A stretch of 64,000 bases of DNA from Mycoplana azooxidifex (GCF_014196765.1 NZ_JACIEE010000009.1:228318-292317), one strand, 5' to 3'; shown: positions 1 through 9,218, counted from the stretch's first letter. Made by a program: numbers and translations. The notes: generated by a model from the letters alone, not told the origin.

Positions 1-2588
1 TCACCATCGAGAATGAGGAATATGACTTCATCGACCTGCCGCAGGTGGCCGGCGATAAGCTCGAACGCCTTCCCTATATCCATCGCATCTTGCTGGAGAA
101 CGTGCTTCGTACCGCGGGACAAGATGCTGAACGGGCGAAGGCGGCAATCCTCGGATGGATCGATACCGGCACCAGCGACCAGGAGATCCCGTTCCTGCCA
201 AACCGCGTTCTTATGCATGACACGACCTGCGGTCCGGCCCTTGTCGATATCGCCGGCATGCGTTCTGCGCTTGCGGAGGCCGGCGCTGATCCGGCACTGC
301 TCAATCCCGTAGTGCGCGTCGACGTCTCCACCGACCACTCAGTGGCGGTAGATTTCTTTGGTGGCGTGGGCGCACTAGAGCGCAACATGGCGCGTGAGTT
401 CGAACGGAACGCTGAGCGATACCGCTTCATGAAATGGGCGACCAGTACCCTGGCGGACTTTCACGTCCATCCTCCCGGGACGGGTATCATGCACACCCTG
501 AACCTCGAAAAGCTGGCGACGGTGGTGAGCCTTGTTCCCAATGAAGAAAAGCGCTGGATTGCGCCAGACACTCTGATCGGTACCGACAGTCACACCCCCA
601 TGATCAACGGCATCGGGGTGCTTGCCTGGGGCGTGGGAGGGCTGGAGGCGGAAAGCGTCTTCTTCGGCATGCCGGTTGCCCTTCGCGTGCCCGACGTCGT
701 CGGCGTGAGACTGTCGGGAAAACTGAAAGATGGCGTGCTGGCGACGGACCTGGCTCTTGTGGTGACGCACGTCCTTCGCCGTATCGACCTTCAGGACAAA
801 TACGTCGAATTCTATGGACCTGGCGTGTCGGAACTCACGGCCGGCGATCGCTCCGTCGTTGCGAATATGACCCCTGAATTCGGTGGCAACAGCGGATATT
901 TCCCGATCGACACGAACACGCTTGCCTATCTGCGCTCCACCGGACGAGTGGAGGTCCACATACGCCTGGTGGAGACGTACTGCCGTCGCGTCGGCCTCTG
1001 GTTCGATCCTGAGGCGACGCCGCGCTACACAAGCGTTGTCGAAATCGACCTGTCTCGTGTTGAACCGAGTCTTGCCGGACCTTCCCGGCCGCAGGATCGG
1101 TTGCCCGTCAGCCAGACCAGAGCTGCCATCGCGCCGATGAAGAAGGATGGAACGCCGGCCGCTGGTGGGGGCGGGCCTGATGACGGTGCTGTTGCTATAG
1201 CGGCCATCACAAGCTGCACCAATACGTCAGATCCCAGACTTGTCCTGGCCGCAGGCCTGCTCGCCCGTAAAGCCCGGATATACGGGCTTCACCCACCGCA
1301 CTGGGTCAAGACCTCTCTAGCGCCGGGCTCGCCAACGGCCGAGCGTTATCTCCGGCGCTCCGGCATCCTTTCGGACCTCGAGGCCGTGGGCTTTGGGATC
1401 GTTGGGTATGGCTGCACGACCTGCATCGGCAACTCCGGTCCGCTGACGGAGCCGATTTCCAAAGCGATGACCGAACGTGGCATCCTCCCTGTCGCAGTCC
1501 TCTCCGGCAACAGGAATTTCCCCGGACGCGTTCATCCGCAGCTCGAGGCGGGCTTCCTGGCCTCGCCACCGATGGTGATTGCATTCGCATTGGCTGGAAC
1601 TGTTGACCTCGACATCTTGACTGACGTCATCGGCTATTCGCAGACCGGGGAAGCCGTCACTCTGTCGATGCTGTGGCCGAAGAGTTCCGAGATTGACGAA
1701 GCCCTTGCCTTGGCGGCAGACGCAGGTGACTACACGCCTGCCTACGAAGAGGCTGAAGCCAGCCGCGTCTGGCGTGAGCTCGATGCTCCCGAGACGACGA
1801 TTTTTCCATGGGATGAAGCGTCGACTTACATCCGTCGGCCGCCTTTCGCATGTGTCGGCACAGGAAGTCTACTTGGAAACTATACAGCGCGCCCACTGCT
1901 CGTTCTGGGCGACGACATCACGACCGACCACATATCACCTGCCGGCGCCATAGCTGAGGAGAGCGAGACCGGCCGGTATCTCATCGGGATGGGCGACGAC
2001 CCGAAGGACCTGAACGTCTACGCGTCTCGCCGCGGCAATTGGGAGGCCATGGTTCGCGGCCTATTTACGAACCGCACGGTCGACAACATGTTGGGGGACG
2101 GAATACCGGCCGGATCGACCATTCATTGGCCGTCGCAAGAGGTTCTTCCGCTTTGGAGTGCTGCACAAAAATATGCAGCAGCAGATCAGTCTGTCGTGAT
2201 CATTGCCGGAGAGAGATACGGCATGGGGTCGTCGCGCGACTGGGCAGCCAAAGGTGTCTCACTCCTGGGCGTCCGGGCAGTGCTGGCCTTGAGCTTCGAG
2301 CGTATTCATCGCTCCAATCTCATCGGCATTGGAATTCTGCCGATGAGATTGCCACCTCAATATGGTCCTGCAGCACTGGGCTTGGAGGTAGGTGATATCC
2401 TTGAAATTGAAGCGGACGAATCTCTCATTGCACCCCGCTGCCCCGTAAACGTAACCATTCGACGGGCCGACGGAACCATCCATGAATTTGTGGCAACAGC
2501 GGCAATCGAGACGATGGCCGAAGTCGAGAATCTGAGGGCGGGGGGAATCCTACCGCGCATATTGCAGGACCTGACGTCAGCAAAATGA
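1..2588 (+). CDS. Aconitase-family hydratase (AcnA/AcnD-like), 5' end outside window
   Basis: The reading frame is open from base 3 through the left edge, so the true start lies upstream; a GTG at 45 is internal. About 860 residues are visible, close to the 865-890 of AcnA/AcnD enzymes. The cluster-binding motifs are intact: TSCTNTSDP carries the first cysteine, GCTTCIGNSG the second and third, and GMGSSRDWAAKG is the conserved C-terminal swivel-domain signature. DSHTPMINGIG and GVGGLEAE are also family hallmarks. The reaction expected for the family is dehydration/rehydration of a tricarboxylic acid through a [4Fe-4S] cluster in the cytoplasm. Because it lies beside a LysR regulator, an importer and a racemase-fold protein rather than TCA genes, I infer a catabolic paralogue, possibly for aconitate, methylcitrate or a related acid. 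The exact substrate cannot be read from sequence. Confidence 0.88.
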   Translation, partial: TIENEEYDFIDLPQVAGDKLERLPYIHRILLENVLRTAGQDAERAKAAILGWIDTGTSDQEIPFLPNRVLMHDTTCGPALVDIAGMRSALAEAGADPALLNPVVRVDVSTDHSVAVDFFGGVGALERNMAREFERNAERYRFMKWATSTLADFHVHPPGTGIMHTLNLEKLATVVSLVPNEEKRWIAPDTLIGTDSHTPMINGIGVLAWGVGGLEAESVFFGMPVALRVPDVVGVRLSGKLKDGVLATDLALVVTHVLRRIDLQDKYVEFYGPGVSELTAGDRSVVANMTPEFGGNSGYFPIDTNTLAYLRSTGRVEVHIRLVETYCRRVGLWFDPEATPRYTSVVEIDLSRVEPSLAGPSRPQDRLPVSQTRAAIAPMKKDGTPAAGGGGPDDGAVAIAAITSCTNTSDPRLVLAAGLLARKARIYGLHPPHWVKTSLAPGSPTAERYLRRSGILSDLEAVGFGIVGYGCTTCIGNSGPLTEPISKAMTERGILPVAVLSGNRNFPGRVHPQLEAGFLASPPMVIAFALAGTVDLDILTDVIGYSQTGEAVTLSMLWPKSSEIDEALALAADAGDYTPAYEEAEASRVWRELDAPETTIFPWDEASTYIRRPPFACVGTGSLLGNYTARPLLVLGDDITTDHISPAGAIAEESETGRYLIGMGDDPKDLNVYASRRGNWEAMVRGLFTNRTVDNMLGDGIPAGSTIHWPSQEVLPLWSAAQKYAAADQSVVIIAGERYGMGSSRDWAAKGVSLLGVRAVLALSFERIHRSNLIGIGILPMRLPPQYGPAALGLEVGDILEIEADESLIAPRCPVNVTIRRADGTIHEFVATAAIETMAEVENLRAGGILPRILQDLTSAK

Positions 2589-2666
2589 CACAAGGCGCAC
2601 AAAGCCGACATTTTTCAACTATCGGCTTCGGCGGCTTTACGCCGGCAACTCGGTCGTTCGGATCTT

Positions 2667-2924
2667 TTACTTGCCGTCCTGAAAGCAGCCATCAAATCTA
2701 GTGAGATGACAGACGGTCGATCCGTAGGATTGGCCAGCCCTTAGCGCGACAGTGCATATAGACCGAGAGGCCTCTCCCGAGCCGCCCACCATATAGAGCA
2801 CACCGTAGGCGATTTCAGGGAGTTCGACGTCGAGCCTGATGGTATAGCTTTGCCGGCCGATGCTTGCAGCCGCGAACTCGGGCAGGGCGACCGGCTCGGT
2901 CAAACGCTCAAACCATTGGTCCAA
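2667..2924 (-). pseudogene. Arylsulfatase C-terminal remnant with frameshift
   Basis: A short minus-strand frame reads LPEFAAASIGRQSYTIRLDV...GVLYMVGG. This resembles the C-terminal segment of arylsulfatases (NRSYTITADVE-P-GVL--GGRFGG). After the VGG triplet the similarity moves to the next frame, which reads GGRLGRGLSVYMHCRAKGWP and then stops near 2698. The match therefore spans a frameshift at about 2785. Nothing resembling the sulfatase catalytic domain (CxPxR) is present, so only the tail survives. It fills most of the gap between the aconitase gene and the LysR gene. The identification rests on remembered family patterns and a short stretch. Confidence 0.42.
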
Positions 2925-2969
2925 TTCACGGCCTCCTTGAATGAGGATATGAACGCAACAAGGTCGCAG

Positions 2970-3962
2970 TCATGAATTGCGGCGCCCTTTCGTCGGGGGA
3001 CCCGTCGCTCGGTCATCAAGCCGTGTCGATACTTCGGATATCTGGCGAACTGATCGCAGGCATATTTCGAGTTCGCTCTTGAGCAGGTCACCGACAATAC
3101 GTCCGACGCGCGAAAGCGGCTTCTTTGCATCGATCGCCAGGCCTACGGTCTGAGGCTCGGCGCCCTTGTCGCGCACTGGCCGGAACAGAAGCGAGCCCGC
3201 AATGATCTCCGGTGCAGCATCCAACTCGGATGTGAAGGCGATATATCGGCCGCTTCGCGCCAGATTCTTGACGAGTTGCAGTGAATTGGTCACCACCGCC
3301 TTCTGCGGATCGTTGAAAAGCCAACTGTAACGGGCATCCAGATAGCGGCGGATGAATAGCGCTCGGCTTTGCAGGGCGATCGGATAATGCACGGCTTCCT
3401 GCAGACTGGTCGTTGCGACTTTGGACAGTTCGTGGCCGGGTGCCACGACGCAGCCGAACGGCAGTTCGGCGCTCCACAGAACATGTACGTCGCGTCGTGG
3501 AGACAGATTGAAGGCGGCGATGATATCCGCCTCACCGGACATGAGCATGGTCAACGCGTCGTCGGGGCTTGCTATCTCCACTGCTAGAGAAATACGCGGA
3601 TGCTGGACCGCCAGCTTCTCAATGAACTGCGGCAGGAAGCCGTTGGCATGGCTATCCATGGCGACCAGCCGCATATGCCCCTGATGGACACCCTGCAACT
3701 GCCGGATTTCGGTCACCGCGCGGCGCTCGTCGCTTTTCCAGCGACGAGCGAGCGTGATCAGGGCATCGCCCGCCGCCGTCAGCCGCATTCCGCGTGGCAG
3801 GCGTTCGAAAAGCTCGACTCCCAGATCCTCCTCCAGCAGCAGGATCTGCCGGTCGATTGCGGATGCCGCAACATTCAGTTCTTTCGCGGCCTTCTGGATC
3901 GAGCCGGAGCGAGCGACCTGATCGGCATAGCGTAGCGATGCAGGTACCAGAGATCCGCGCAT
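2970..3962 (-). CDS. LysR-family transcriptional regulator
   Basis: The protein has 330 residues with an N-terminal winged helix-turn-helix at about residues 8-65 (SIQKAAKELNVAASAIDRQI, then LGVELFERL). A LysR substrate-binding domain follows (HMRLVAMDSHANGFLPQF onward, about 95-300). It is transcribed divergently from the ABC importer that starts 125 bp away, the usual arrangement for a LysR protein that controls its neighbour in response to a pathway compound. The regulated compound is presumably the importer substrate (inference). The ATG at 3962 gives a normal N-terminus directly before the HTH. The C-terminal 30 residues are basic and longer than usual. Confidence 0.93.
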   Translation of the reverse strand: MRGSLVPASLRYADQVARSGSIQKAAKELNVAASAIDRQILLLEEDLGVELFERLPRGMRLTAAGDALITLARRWKSDERRAVTEIRQLQGVHQGHMRLVAMDSHANGFLPQFIEKLAVQHPRISLAVEIASPDDALTMLMSGEADIIAAFNLSPRRDVHVLWSAELPFGCVVAPGHELSKVATTSLQEAVHYPIALQSRALFIRRYLDARYSWLFNDPQKAVVTNSLQLVKNLARSGRYIAFTSELDAAPEIIAGSLLFRPVRDKGAEPQTVGLAIDAKKPLSRVGRIVGDLLKSELEICLRSVRQISEVSTRLDDRATGPPTKGRRNS

Positions 3963-3990
3963 CCAATATCCTTCGGCATTCTAATTTCTC

Positions 3991-4010
3991 GAATGGAGAA
4001 TTGCCCATTC
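3991..4010. promoter_or_regulatory. Candidate LysR operator (inverted repeat)
   Basis: GAATGG (3991-3996) and CCATTC (4005-4010) form a perfect inverted repeat with an 8-base AT-rich spacer, inside the 125-bp divergent region between the LysR gene and the ABC permease. The location and the dyad with AT-rich centre fit a LysR-type site, although the internal spacing is T-N12-A rather than the canonical T-N11-A. Confidence 0.4.
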
Positions 4011-4087
4011 TGCGATAGACGGCAACGCGAATCTCCTCGATTGTCAAGGCGGAGAGCAAGGCAAGATACCGCCGAAGGTGAATTCTG

Positions 4088-5068
4088 ATGCGAAGCATGG
4101 AAAGAACAATACCCTTCGAAACTCCGCGGGAGAGCGAAGAGGTAATGGCGGCCGGCCCCGTCGCCGGACGCTTCTCGCGCCCCGCCGAAATGTTCTGGAC
4201 GGCATTTTCGTCGACCCGCCATACAGGCCTGTTTCTCGTTGCTCCAGCGCTTCTGTTCCTGGCGATCTGGTTCCTCTGGCCGGTCCTCTCGATGATCGTG
4301 TCGAGCTTTTCTTCCCACAGCGTCGATGGCGTGATGGTCGAGGGCATCACGTTCGAAAACTATACCCGCCTATTTTCCTCCGATCTTTATTTCAGAATCC
4401 TGATGCGGACCGTGCGGATCGCGCTGCTGACCAGTCTCTGTGCCATGGTCTTCGCCTACCCGCTGGCCATCGCCATCGCACGTGGCGGCCCGTCGCTCGC
4501 AAGACTCGTGACGATCACGATCCTCGCGCCGCTTCTGGTCAATGTGGTCGTCCGTTCCTATGGCTGGCAGACGATCCTTAACAAGGCCGGCGCGTTCGCC
4601 TGGATTTTGAAACAGGTTGGCATCACCAGCCCGCCAGTCCTGCTGTATACGGAATGGGCGGTCCTGATCGCTTGCGTCCATGTGTATCTGCCCTTCATGG
4701 TCATGCCGCTCGCAGCCGCGATAGGCCGCATCGACCGCACGGTCGAGGAAGCGGCACGCGTCGCAGGCGCAACAAGGCTCAAGGTCTTTATCCGGATCGT
4801 TTTCCCGCTCAGCCTGCCGGGGCTGGCCGTCGGAGCATCGCTGGTCTTCTCGCTAAGTTCGGCGGCCTATGTCACGCCGCAGATCCTTGGCGGCAATTTC
4901 TCACCGCTCTTGGGCACGCTCATCGAGCAGCAGATCCTGACACTCAACGACTGGCCCTTCGGCGCCGCCATCTCCACGCTGCTGATCGTCATGGTGCTGA
5001 CCGTCAACCTCGTCTTCCTTAATGCAGTCAACCGGCGCTTCGCCCGCTGGACGGAGAGCGCCCGATGA
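4088..5068 (+). CDS. ABC transporter permease, PotB/PotH type
   Basis: This 326-aa inner-membrane protein has six predicted membrane segments, the first at about residues 50-72 (FLVAPALLFLAIWFLWPVL). It carries the binding-protein-dependent permease EAA loop (EEAARVAGATRLKVFIRIVFPL, about residues 218-240), which contacts the ATPase. The family moves polyamines, short-chain amines or similar cations and carboxylates. It is first in a co-oriented run of permease, permease, binding protein and ATPase. Start choice: ATG 4088 follows an AAGGTG at about 4074; ATG 4100 and ATG 4145 are alternatives. The stop overlaps the next start (ATGA), implying translational coupling. Confidence 0.92.
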   Translation: MRSMERTIPFETPRESEEVMAAGPVAGRFSRPAEMFWTAFSSTRHTGLFLVAPALLFLAIWFLWPVLSMIVSSFSSHSVDGVMVEGITFENYTRLFSSDLYFRILMRTVRIALLTSLCAMVFAYPLAIAIARGGPSLARLVTITILAPLLVNVVVRSYGWQTILNKAGAFAWILKQVGITSPPVLLYTEWAVLIACVHVYLPFMVMPLAAAIGRIDRTVEEAARVAGATRLKVFIRIVFPLSLPGLAVGASLVFSLSSAAYVTPQILGGNFSPLLGTLIEQQILTLNDWPFGAAISTLLIVMVLTVNLVFLNAVNRRFARWTESAR

Positions 5069-5859
5069 CCGAAACTGTCAGTCCAGCCATCAGGATCGTC
5101 GTTGCAATCATCCTTCTGATGGTGGTCGCACCGCTCGTCGTGCCACTGCTCATGTCGATCTCCGACACGGCCTTCATCGTCTTCCCGCCGCAGGGCTTCA
5201 CCCTGAAATGGTACGCCGCGGTGCTCGCAAACCCGGAAGCGCGGGGCAGCTTCTTATTCTCCCTTGAACTGGCGGCGATCGTCACGACGGTTTCGCTCGT
5301 GCTCGGTATTCCTTGTGCCGCAGGACTCACGCGTTTCAAGGTGCCCGGACAGGACATCATGCTCGGCATCATTCTATCGCCGCTCATCGTGCCGCTCATC
5401 GTTACCGGTATCGCGCTGCTGCAGTTCTTCTCGATGATGAATTTCCGCGCCACGCTGCTGCAGCTTGTTATCGGTCACACCGTCGTCTGCTTACCCTATG
5501 TGATCCGGTCGGTGTCAGCGAGCTTCGTTCTGGCGAACCGCAATCTGGAAGATGCTGCAGCCGTTCTTGGTGCGCCGCCGCATGTTGTCGCGACGCGGAT
5601 CGTCTGGCCACAGGTAAGGCCCGGCATCCTCGCCGGCGGCGTGTTCTGCTTCATCGTGTCTTTTGACGACTACCCAATCTCGATGTGGCTTGCCGATGGT
5701 AACCACTTCCCGATTCCGCTGTATCTCTACACCGTCATTGAACGATCCTTCGATCCTTCGATCGCGGCTATCGCCTCGCTGATGATCTTCTTCGCTCTGC
5801 TTCTCGTGCTCGTCATCGAAAGGGTTTTCGGGATCAACCTCGCCCGCTTGGCAAGCTGA
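5065..5859 (+). CDS. ABC transporter permease, PotC/PotI type
   Basis: This second permease has 264 residues and six membrane helices, opening with a segment at about 8-32. The cytoplasmic EAA-type loop is EDAAAVLGAPPHVVATRIVW at about residues 162-181. It overlaps the preceding permease by 4 bp (ATGA), so the two subunits are almost certainly made together as a heterodimeric channel. A 50-bp gap precedes the binding-protein gene. Confidence 0.92.
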   Translation: MTETVSPAIRIVVAIILLMVVAPLVVPLLMSISDTAFIVFPPQGFTLKWYAAVLANPEARGSFLFSLELAAIVTTVSLVLGIPCAAGLTRFKVPGQDIMLGIILSPLIVPLIVTGIALLQFFSMMNFRATLLQLVIGHTVVCLPYVIRSVSASFVLANRNLEDAAAVLGAPPHVVATRIVWPQVRPGILAGGVFCFIVSFDDYPISMWLADGNHFPIPLYLYTVIERSFDPSIAAIASLMIFFALLLVLVIERVFGINLARLAS

Positions 5860-5909
5860 TCCGGTCCTCAGTCTCCAATCACCGAATCAACCACAATAGG
5901 GGAAGTTAC

Positions 5910-6992
5910 ATGACAGACATTTCAAGACGTAAATTCGGCAAGCTTGCGCTCGCTACCGCAGCGCTTGCCGCACCCTTGGCGGCCCCGGCGGGTTTCGTCC
6001 GCAATGGCTTCGCCGCCGGCAAGGAAATCCATGTGGGGATCTGGGGCGGCTCGCAAGGCGAGTTCGTCAAGAAGGAAATCATTCCGGCTTTCGAGAAGGA
6101 TTTCAACTGCAAGGTCACGGCGGAAGAGGGCTTCACGCTTGCAAATGTCGGCAAGATGCGCGCGACAAAGGACAATCCGAAGTTCTCGGTCATGTTCATT
6201 GACGACGTGGCCATTCCGATCTGCAAGGCGGAGGACCTGATCGACCAGTTGCCGAAAGGTGACATGCCCGCGCTTGCCAACCTCTATGACAAGTTCGCTT
6301 TCGGCGGCTGGGGCAGCGCACTTGCGATATCGGTCGCAAGCATGTTCCACAATACTGCCGTCAGCCCTCCGGCAAGCTATGCCGACCTGTGGAAGCCGGA
6401 ATATGCCGGCAAGCTGAAGCTTGTCAGTCCGAAGAACACGCCTTCGGTCTTCTTCTTGATCGTCGCAGCGTCGATCAAGTCCGGAAAGCCGTTTGCAGAG
6501 GCGCAGTATCTGATCGATGACAGCTTCGACAAGGTCGCCGAACTGAAGCCGAACATCATGAACCTGTTCGACAACGGTCCGCAGGCTGCGAACGAGGTGG
6601 CACAGGGCCAGGCAGACATCGGTCTTCTGGAGCTGTCAAAATACATCTATCCCTACACGGCCAAGGGCGCGCCGGTGACCATGAGCTTCCCGAAGGAAGG
6701 CAGCTTCGCCGGTAACAACTGCCAGGTCCTCGTCAAGGGCGGGCCGAACCGGGATGTCGCGGTCGCTTTCATGAACCGCATGCTTGAACCCAAGGTCCAG
6801 AAGGCCTTCAGCGAATATGCCCTGACGGCACCGCCGGTCAGCGGCATTGAATTCTCGGCAGACACATTGAAATACATCGCCTATCCGCTTTCCGAAATGG
6901 ACAAGCGTGGTCTGTTTACGCCCGACTGGGAATTCATCAATGCCAAGCGTTCCGCTTGGACCGAGAAGATGAACGGCATTTTCGCCGTCTGA
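5910..6992 (+). CDS. ABC transporter substrate-binding protein, PotD-like, Tat-exported
   Basis: The 360-aa protein begins with a twin-arginine type leader (SRRKFGKLALATAALAAPLA), so it is probably exported folded to the periplasm. The mature part matches the extracellular solute-binding family that includes PotD/PotF: an early EIHVGIWGGSQGEFVKKE strand and a late region about substrate-bound residues (KYIAYPLSEMDKRG). AGGGGA lies just ahead of the ATG. The acidic specificity residues of true polyamine binders cannot be confirmed, so the ligand could be an organic acid or another compound. Its place between permeases and ATPase completes the importer. Confidence 0.9.
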   Translation: MTDISRRKFGKLALATAALAAPLAAPAGFVRNGFAAGKEIHVGIWGGSQGEFVKKEIIPAFEKDFNCKVTAEEGFTLANVGKMRATKDNPKFSVMFIDDVAIPICKAEDLIDQLPKGDMPALANLYDKFAFGGWGSALAISVASMFHNTAVSPPASYADLWKPEYAGKLKLVSPKNTPSVFFLIVAASIKSGKPFAEAQYLIDDSFDKVAELKPNIMNLFDNGPQAANEVAQGQADIGLLELSKYIYPYTAKGAPVTMSFPKEGSFAGNNCQVLVKGGPNRDVAVAFMNRMLEPKVQKAFSEYALTAPPVSGIEFSADTLKYIAYPLSEMDKRGLFTPDWEFINAKRSAWTEKMNGIFAV

Positions 6993-7007
6993 CCTTGAAG
7001 CCTGAGC

Positions 7008-7032
7008 GACGGCCGGCGGATCGCCGGTCGTC
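7008..7032 (+). promoter_or_regulatory. Intercistronic hairpin between binding protein and ATPase genes
   Basis: GACGGCCGGCG (7008-7018) can pair with CGCCGGTCGTC (7022-7032), including one G-U pair, around a 3-base loop. There is no T-tract, so it is not a standard terminator. In binding-protein operons such stems often stabilise the upstream mRNA so that more binding protein than ATPase is made; that role is inferred. Confidence 0.45.
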
Positions 7033-7053
7033 TCGAACCGATGGAGAGTGCCG

Positions 7054-8169
7054 ATGGGCAATCCTGCAGTGACAACCAACCGCGGCGGCGGCAGTGTCAG
7101 CCTTAGCGGCATCAGCCGGAGATATGGCGCCAGCCAGGTGGTCAGCGACGTGAATCTGGAAGCGCGAAGCGGCGAGATCCTGGCGCTACTCGGCCCCTCC
7201 GGGTGCGGCAAGACGACGACGCTGCGCATGATCGCCGGCCTCGTCCAGCCGACATCGGGCGAGATCTCCATCGACGGAAAGCCGGTGACCACGCTTCCGG
7301 TCCATCGCCGCAATCTCGGCATGCTGTTCCAGAACTATGCCCTGTTTCCGCATATGACCGTTCTGGAAAACGTCGCCTTCGGCCTGTCGATGCGCGGCAC
7401 CCCGAAGGCGGAAATGGCCCATCGCGTGAAACAGGCGTTGGCGCTCACGCATCTGACCGGTTTCGAAGATCGCATGCCGGCCGCCCTTTCCGGCGGGCAG
7501 CAGCAGCGTGTCGCGCTTGCCCGCGCGATCGTCTACCAACCGAAGGTCCTTCTCCTCGACGAGCCCTTCGGAGCGCTTGACAAGAAGCTCCGCGAGGCGA
7601 TGCAGATCGAATTGCGCCAGCTCTGCAACAAACTGGGGCTGACGACGATCCTCGTGACCCACGACCAGGAAGAGGCGCTTGTGCTGGCCGACCAGATCGC
7701 AGTCATGCGCGGCGGACGCATCGAGCAGGTTGCCTCCGCACGCGAGGTCTACGAGCGACCGGCATCGCATTTCGTCGCGGATTTCATCGGTACGTCGAAT
7801 TTCATACCCTCGGCGGTCCTCGAAAGCCGGAACGGCATGACGACCCTGGCGGGACTTTCCGGGAATGTTTTCACCAGCAGCATGACGACCAACCTTGGCG
7901 CAGGCGAAAAGGCGATCGTTGCAGTCAGGCCGGAAAGCATCCGTCTTACACCCGGCGAGCCTTCCGGTGGAGAGACCAACACGATCAGCGGAAACGTTCT
8001 CAGAACGGTCTTCAAGGGCCAATCGCTTTCCGTCTGGCTGGACGTTCCGGGCCTCGAATTCGTCTGCGCGCTGCCGATCGAAGCCATCGGCGCGACACCG
8101 CCCGAACCGGGAACGAGATGGACCGCGAACTGGTCCGCCGAGCGCACATTGATCGTCCGGGAGCAGTGA
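7054..8169 (+). CDS. ABC transporter ATP-binding protein, PotA type
   Basis: The 371-aa protein has Walker [10 protein letters not shown] (about 46-54), Q-loop [11 protein letters not shown], signature [14 protein letters not shown], Walker B VLLLDEPFGALD and switch histidine [14 protein letters not shown]-terminal TOBE-like regulatory domain follows (about 240-370). The ATG at 7054 is preferred over the GTG at 7048 because GGAGAG lies five bases ahead of it. It energises the two permeases encoded upstream. Family knowledge places it on the cytoplasmic face. Confidence 0.94.
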   Translation: MGNPAVTTNRGGGSVSLSGISRRYGASQVVSDVNLEARSGEILALLGPSGCGKTTTLRMIAGLVQPTSGEISIDGKPVTTLPVHRRNLGMLFQNYALFPHMTVLENVAFGLSMRGTPKAEMAHRVKQALALTHLTGFEDRMPAALSGGQQQRVALARAIVYQPKVLLLDEPFGALDKKLREAMQIELRQLCNKLGLTTILVTHDQEEALVLADQIAVMRGGRIEQVASAREVYERPASHFVADFIGTSNFIPSAVLESRNGMTTLAGLSGNVFTSSMTTNLGAGEKAIVAVRPESIRLTPGEPSGGETNTISGNVLRTVFKGQSLSVWLDVPGLEFVCALPIEAIGATPPEPGTRWTANWSAERTLIVREQ

Positions 8170-8176
8170 CAGACAG

Positions 8177-8893
8177 ATGAAGATGACAGCTTCCGTGGCA
8201 GCGCGCGCATTCGGCGTGCTCCTGCCTTCGTCCAACCGCGTCGTCGAGCGCGTCACTAGAGCGATCATCGAGGGTTTTCCGGGCATCGATGCATGTTTTT
8301 CCCGTGTTCCCTATGGCGGCCATCCCGCCGCGGGCTATGACGAGGCGGCCTTTCTGAACGCGGCAGGAATGCTGGCGCAGGCTCGCCCCGGTGTCATACT
8401 GTGGAACGCCACCCGGGGGGCACTGCTCGGTTTCGAACCTGACCGTAAGCTCTGCAAGTTGATCGAACGGGAAACCGGCATCCCCGCAACCACGACGGCG
8501 CTGGAGACTGTGGCACTTTTCAGATCACGCTGCATCAGACGCATCGCAATTCTTCAACAGGGCACCCCCGCTGAGGGCGTCCGTCTCGAGGAAAACTTTG
8601 CGCGGGAAGGAATAGAGATCGTCACGCGCCGCGACCTTGAGGTCCGCGATAATTTCGAGGCTGCGAACGTCAATATCGAGACCATGGCGCGCCTCGTTGA
8701 CGAACTTGCCGCTGGCAAGCCCGACGGAATTCTGATCTGGAGCACCAATCTCTCCGGTTACGCGCTTGCCGGAACACTGACGTCCAAGCTTGGCATCACC
8801 GTTTTCGATTCTGCTGCAATCGGCATATTGTCTGCTATCCGGAAACTCGGTGTTACAAATGAAGAGTTTTCTTGGGCTTGTCGCGAATTTTGA
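8177..8893 (+). CDS. Asp/Glu racemase-superfamily protein (maleate isomerase/arylmalonate decarboxylase-like) lacking both catalytic cysteines
   Basis: The 238-aa protein opens with FGVLLPSSNRVVERVT, matching the PSSNxxxE motif of the maleate isomerase/arylmalonate decarboxylase branch. In active members two cysteines sit in A-C-T and S-C-T-N contexts. Here the matching stretches are WNATRG (Ala78) and IWSTNLSG (Ser189), so both cysteines are replaced. The fold motifs are otherwise well kept. It starts 7 bp after the ATPase stop and is likely in the importer operon. It may bind rather than racemise its ligand or use other chemistry; function is unknown. Confidence 0.8.
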   Translation: MKMTASVAARAFGVLLPSSNRVVERVTRAIIEGFPGIDACFSRVPYGGHPAAGYDEAAFLNAAGMLAQARPGVILWNATRGALLGFEPDRKLCKLIERETGIPATTTALETVALFRSRCIRRIAILQQGTPAEGVRLEENFAREGIEIVTRRDLEVRDNFEAANVNIETMARLVDELAAGKPDGILIWSTNLSGYALAGTLTSKLGITVFDSAAIGILSAIRKLGVTNEEFSWACREF

Positions 8894-9218
8894 TTCCCAG
8901 CTTTATGTTGATGATAGGGCAGAGGGGCGAAAACTCTCAGGCATGCCGGCTTCACCGTTGCTAGCAGTTCAACCTGCCGAGTTTTTCAACGAGATCGGCG
9001 GATCCCAGACCTCGGCGGCAATAGCTCTGATGTTAGCTTTTCGTGTTGGGTGTCCTGGCAGCGGACGGTCGGCCAGCGGCCCCAAATCGGCCACTTCTCC
9101 AAGCAGAGCCCGTGTCCGCTGTCGGGCGCAAAGTGGACAGAGGCATTTTGACTGCTGTAGGCCCAGATAGGTCGAACATGAGCGGCAAGAGCGGTGGTTG
9201 CTACGCGTGAAAGGAACG
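8894..9218. other. Intergenic stretch between convergent genes, nothing recognised
   Basis: This 325-bp stretch lies between the convergent racemase-like gene and a LysR gene. Several short frames cross it but none has a good start site, family resemblance or consistent codon use. No T-rich hairpin terminator was seen. Confidence 0.5.
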
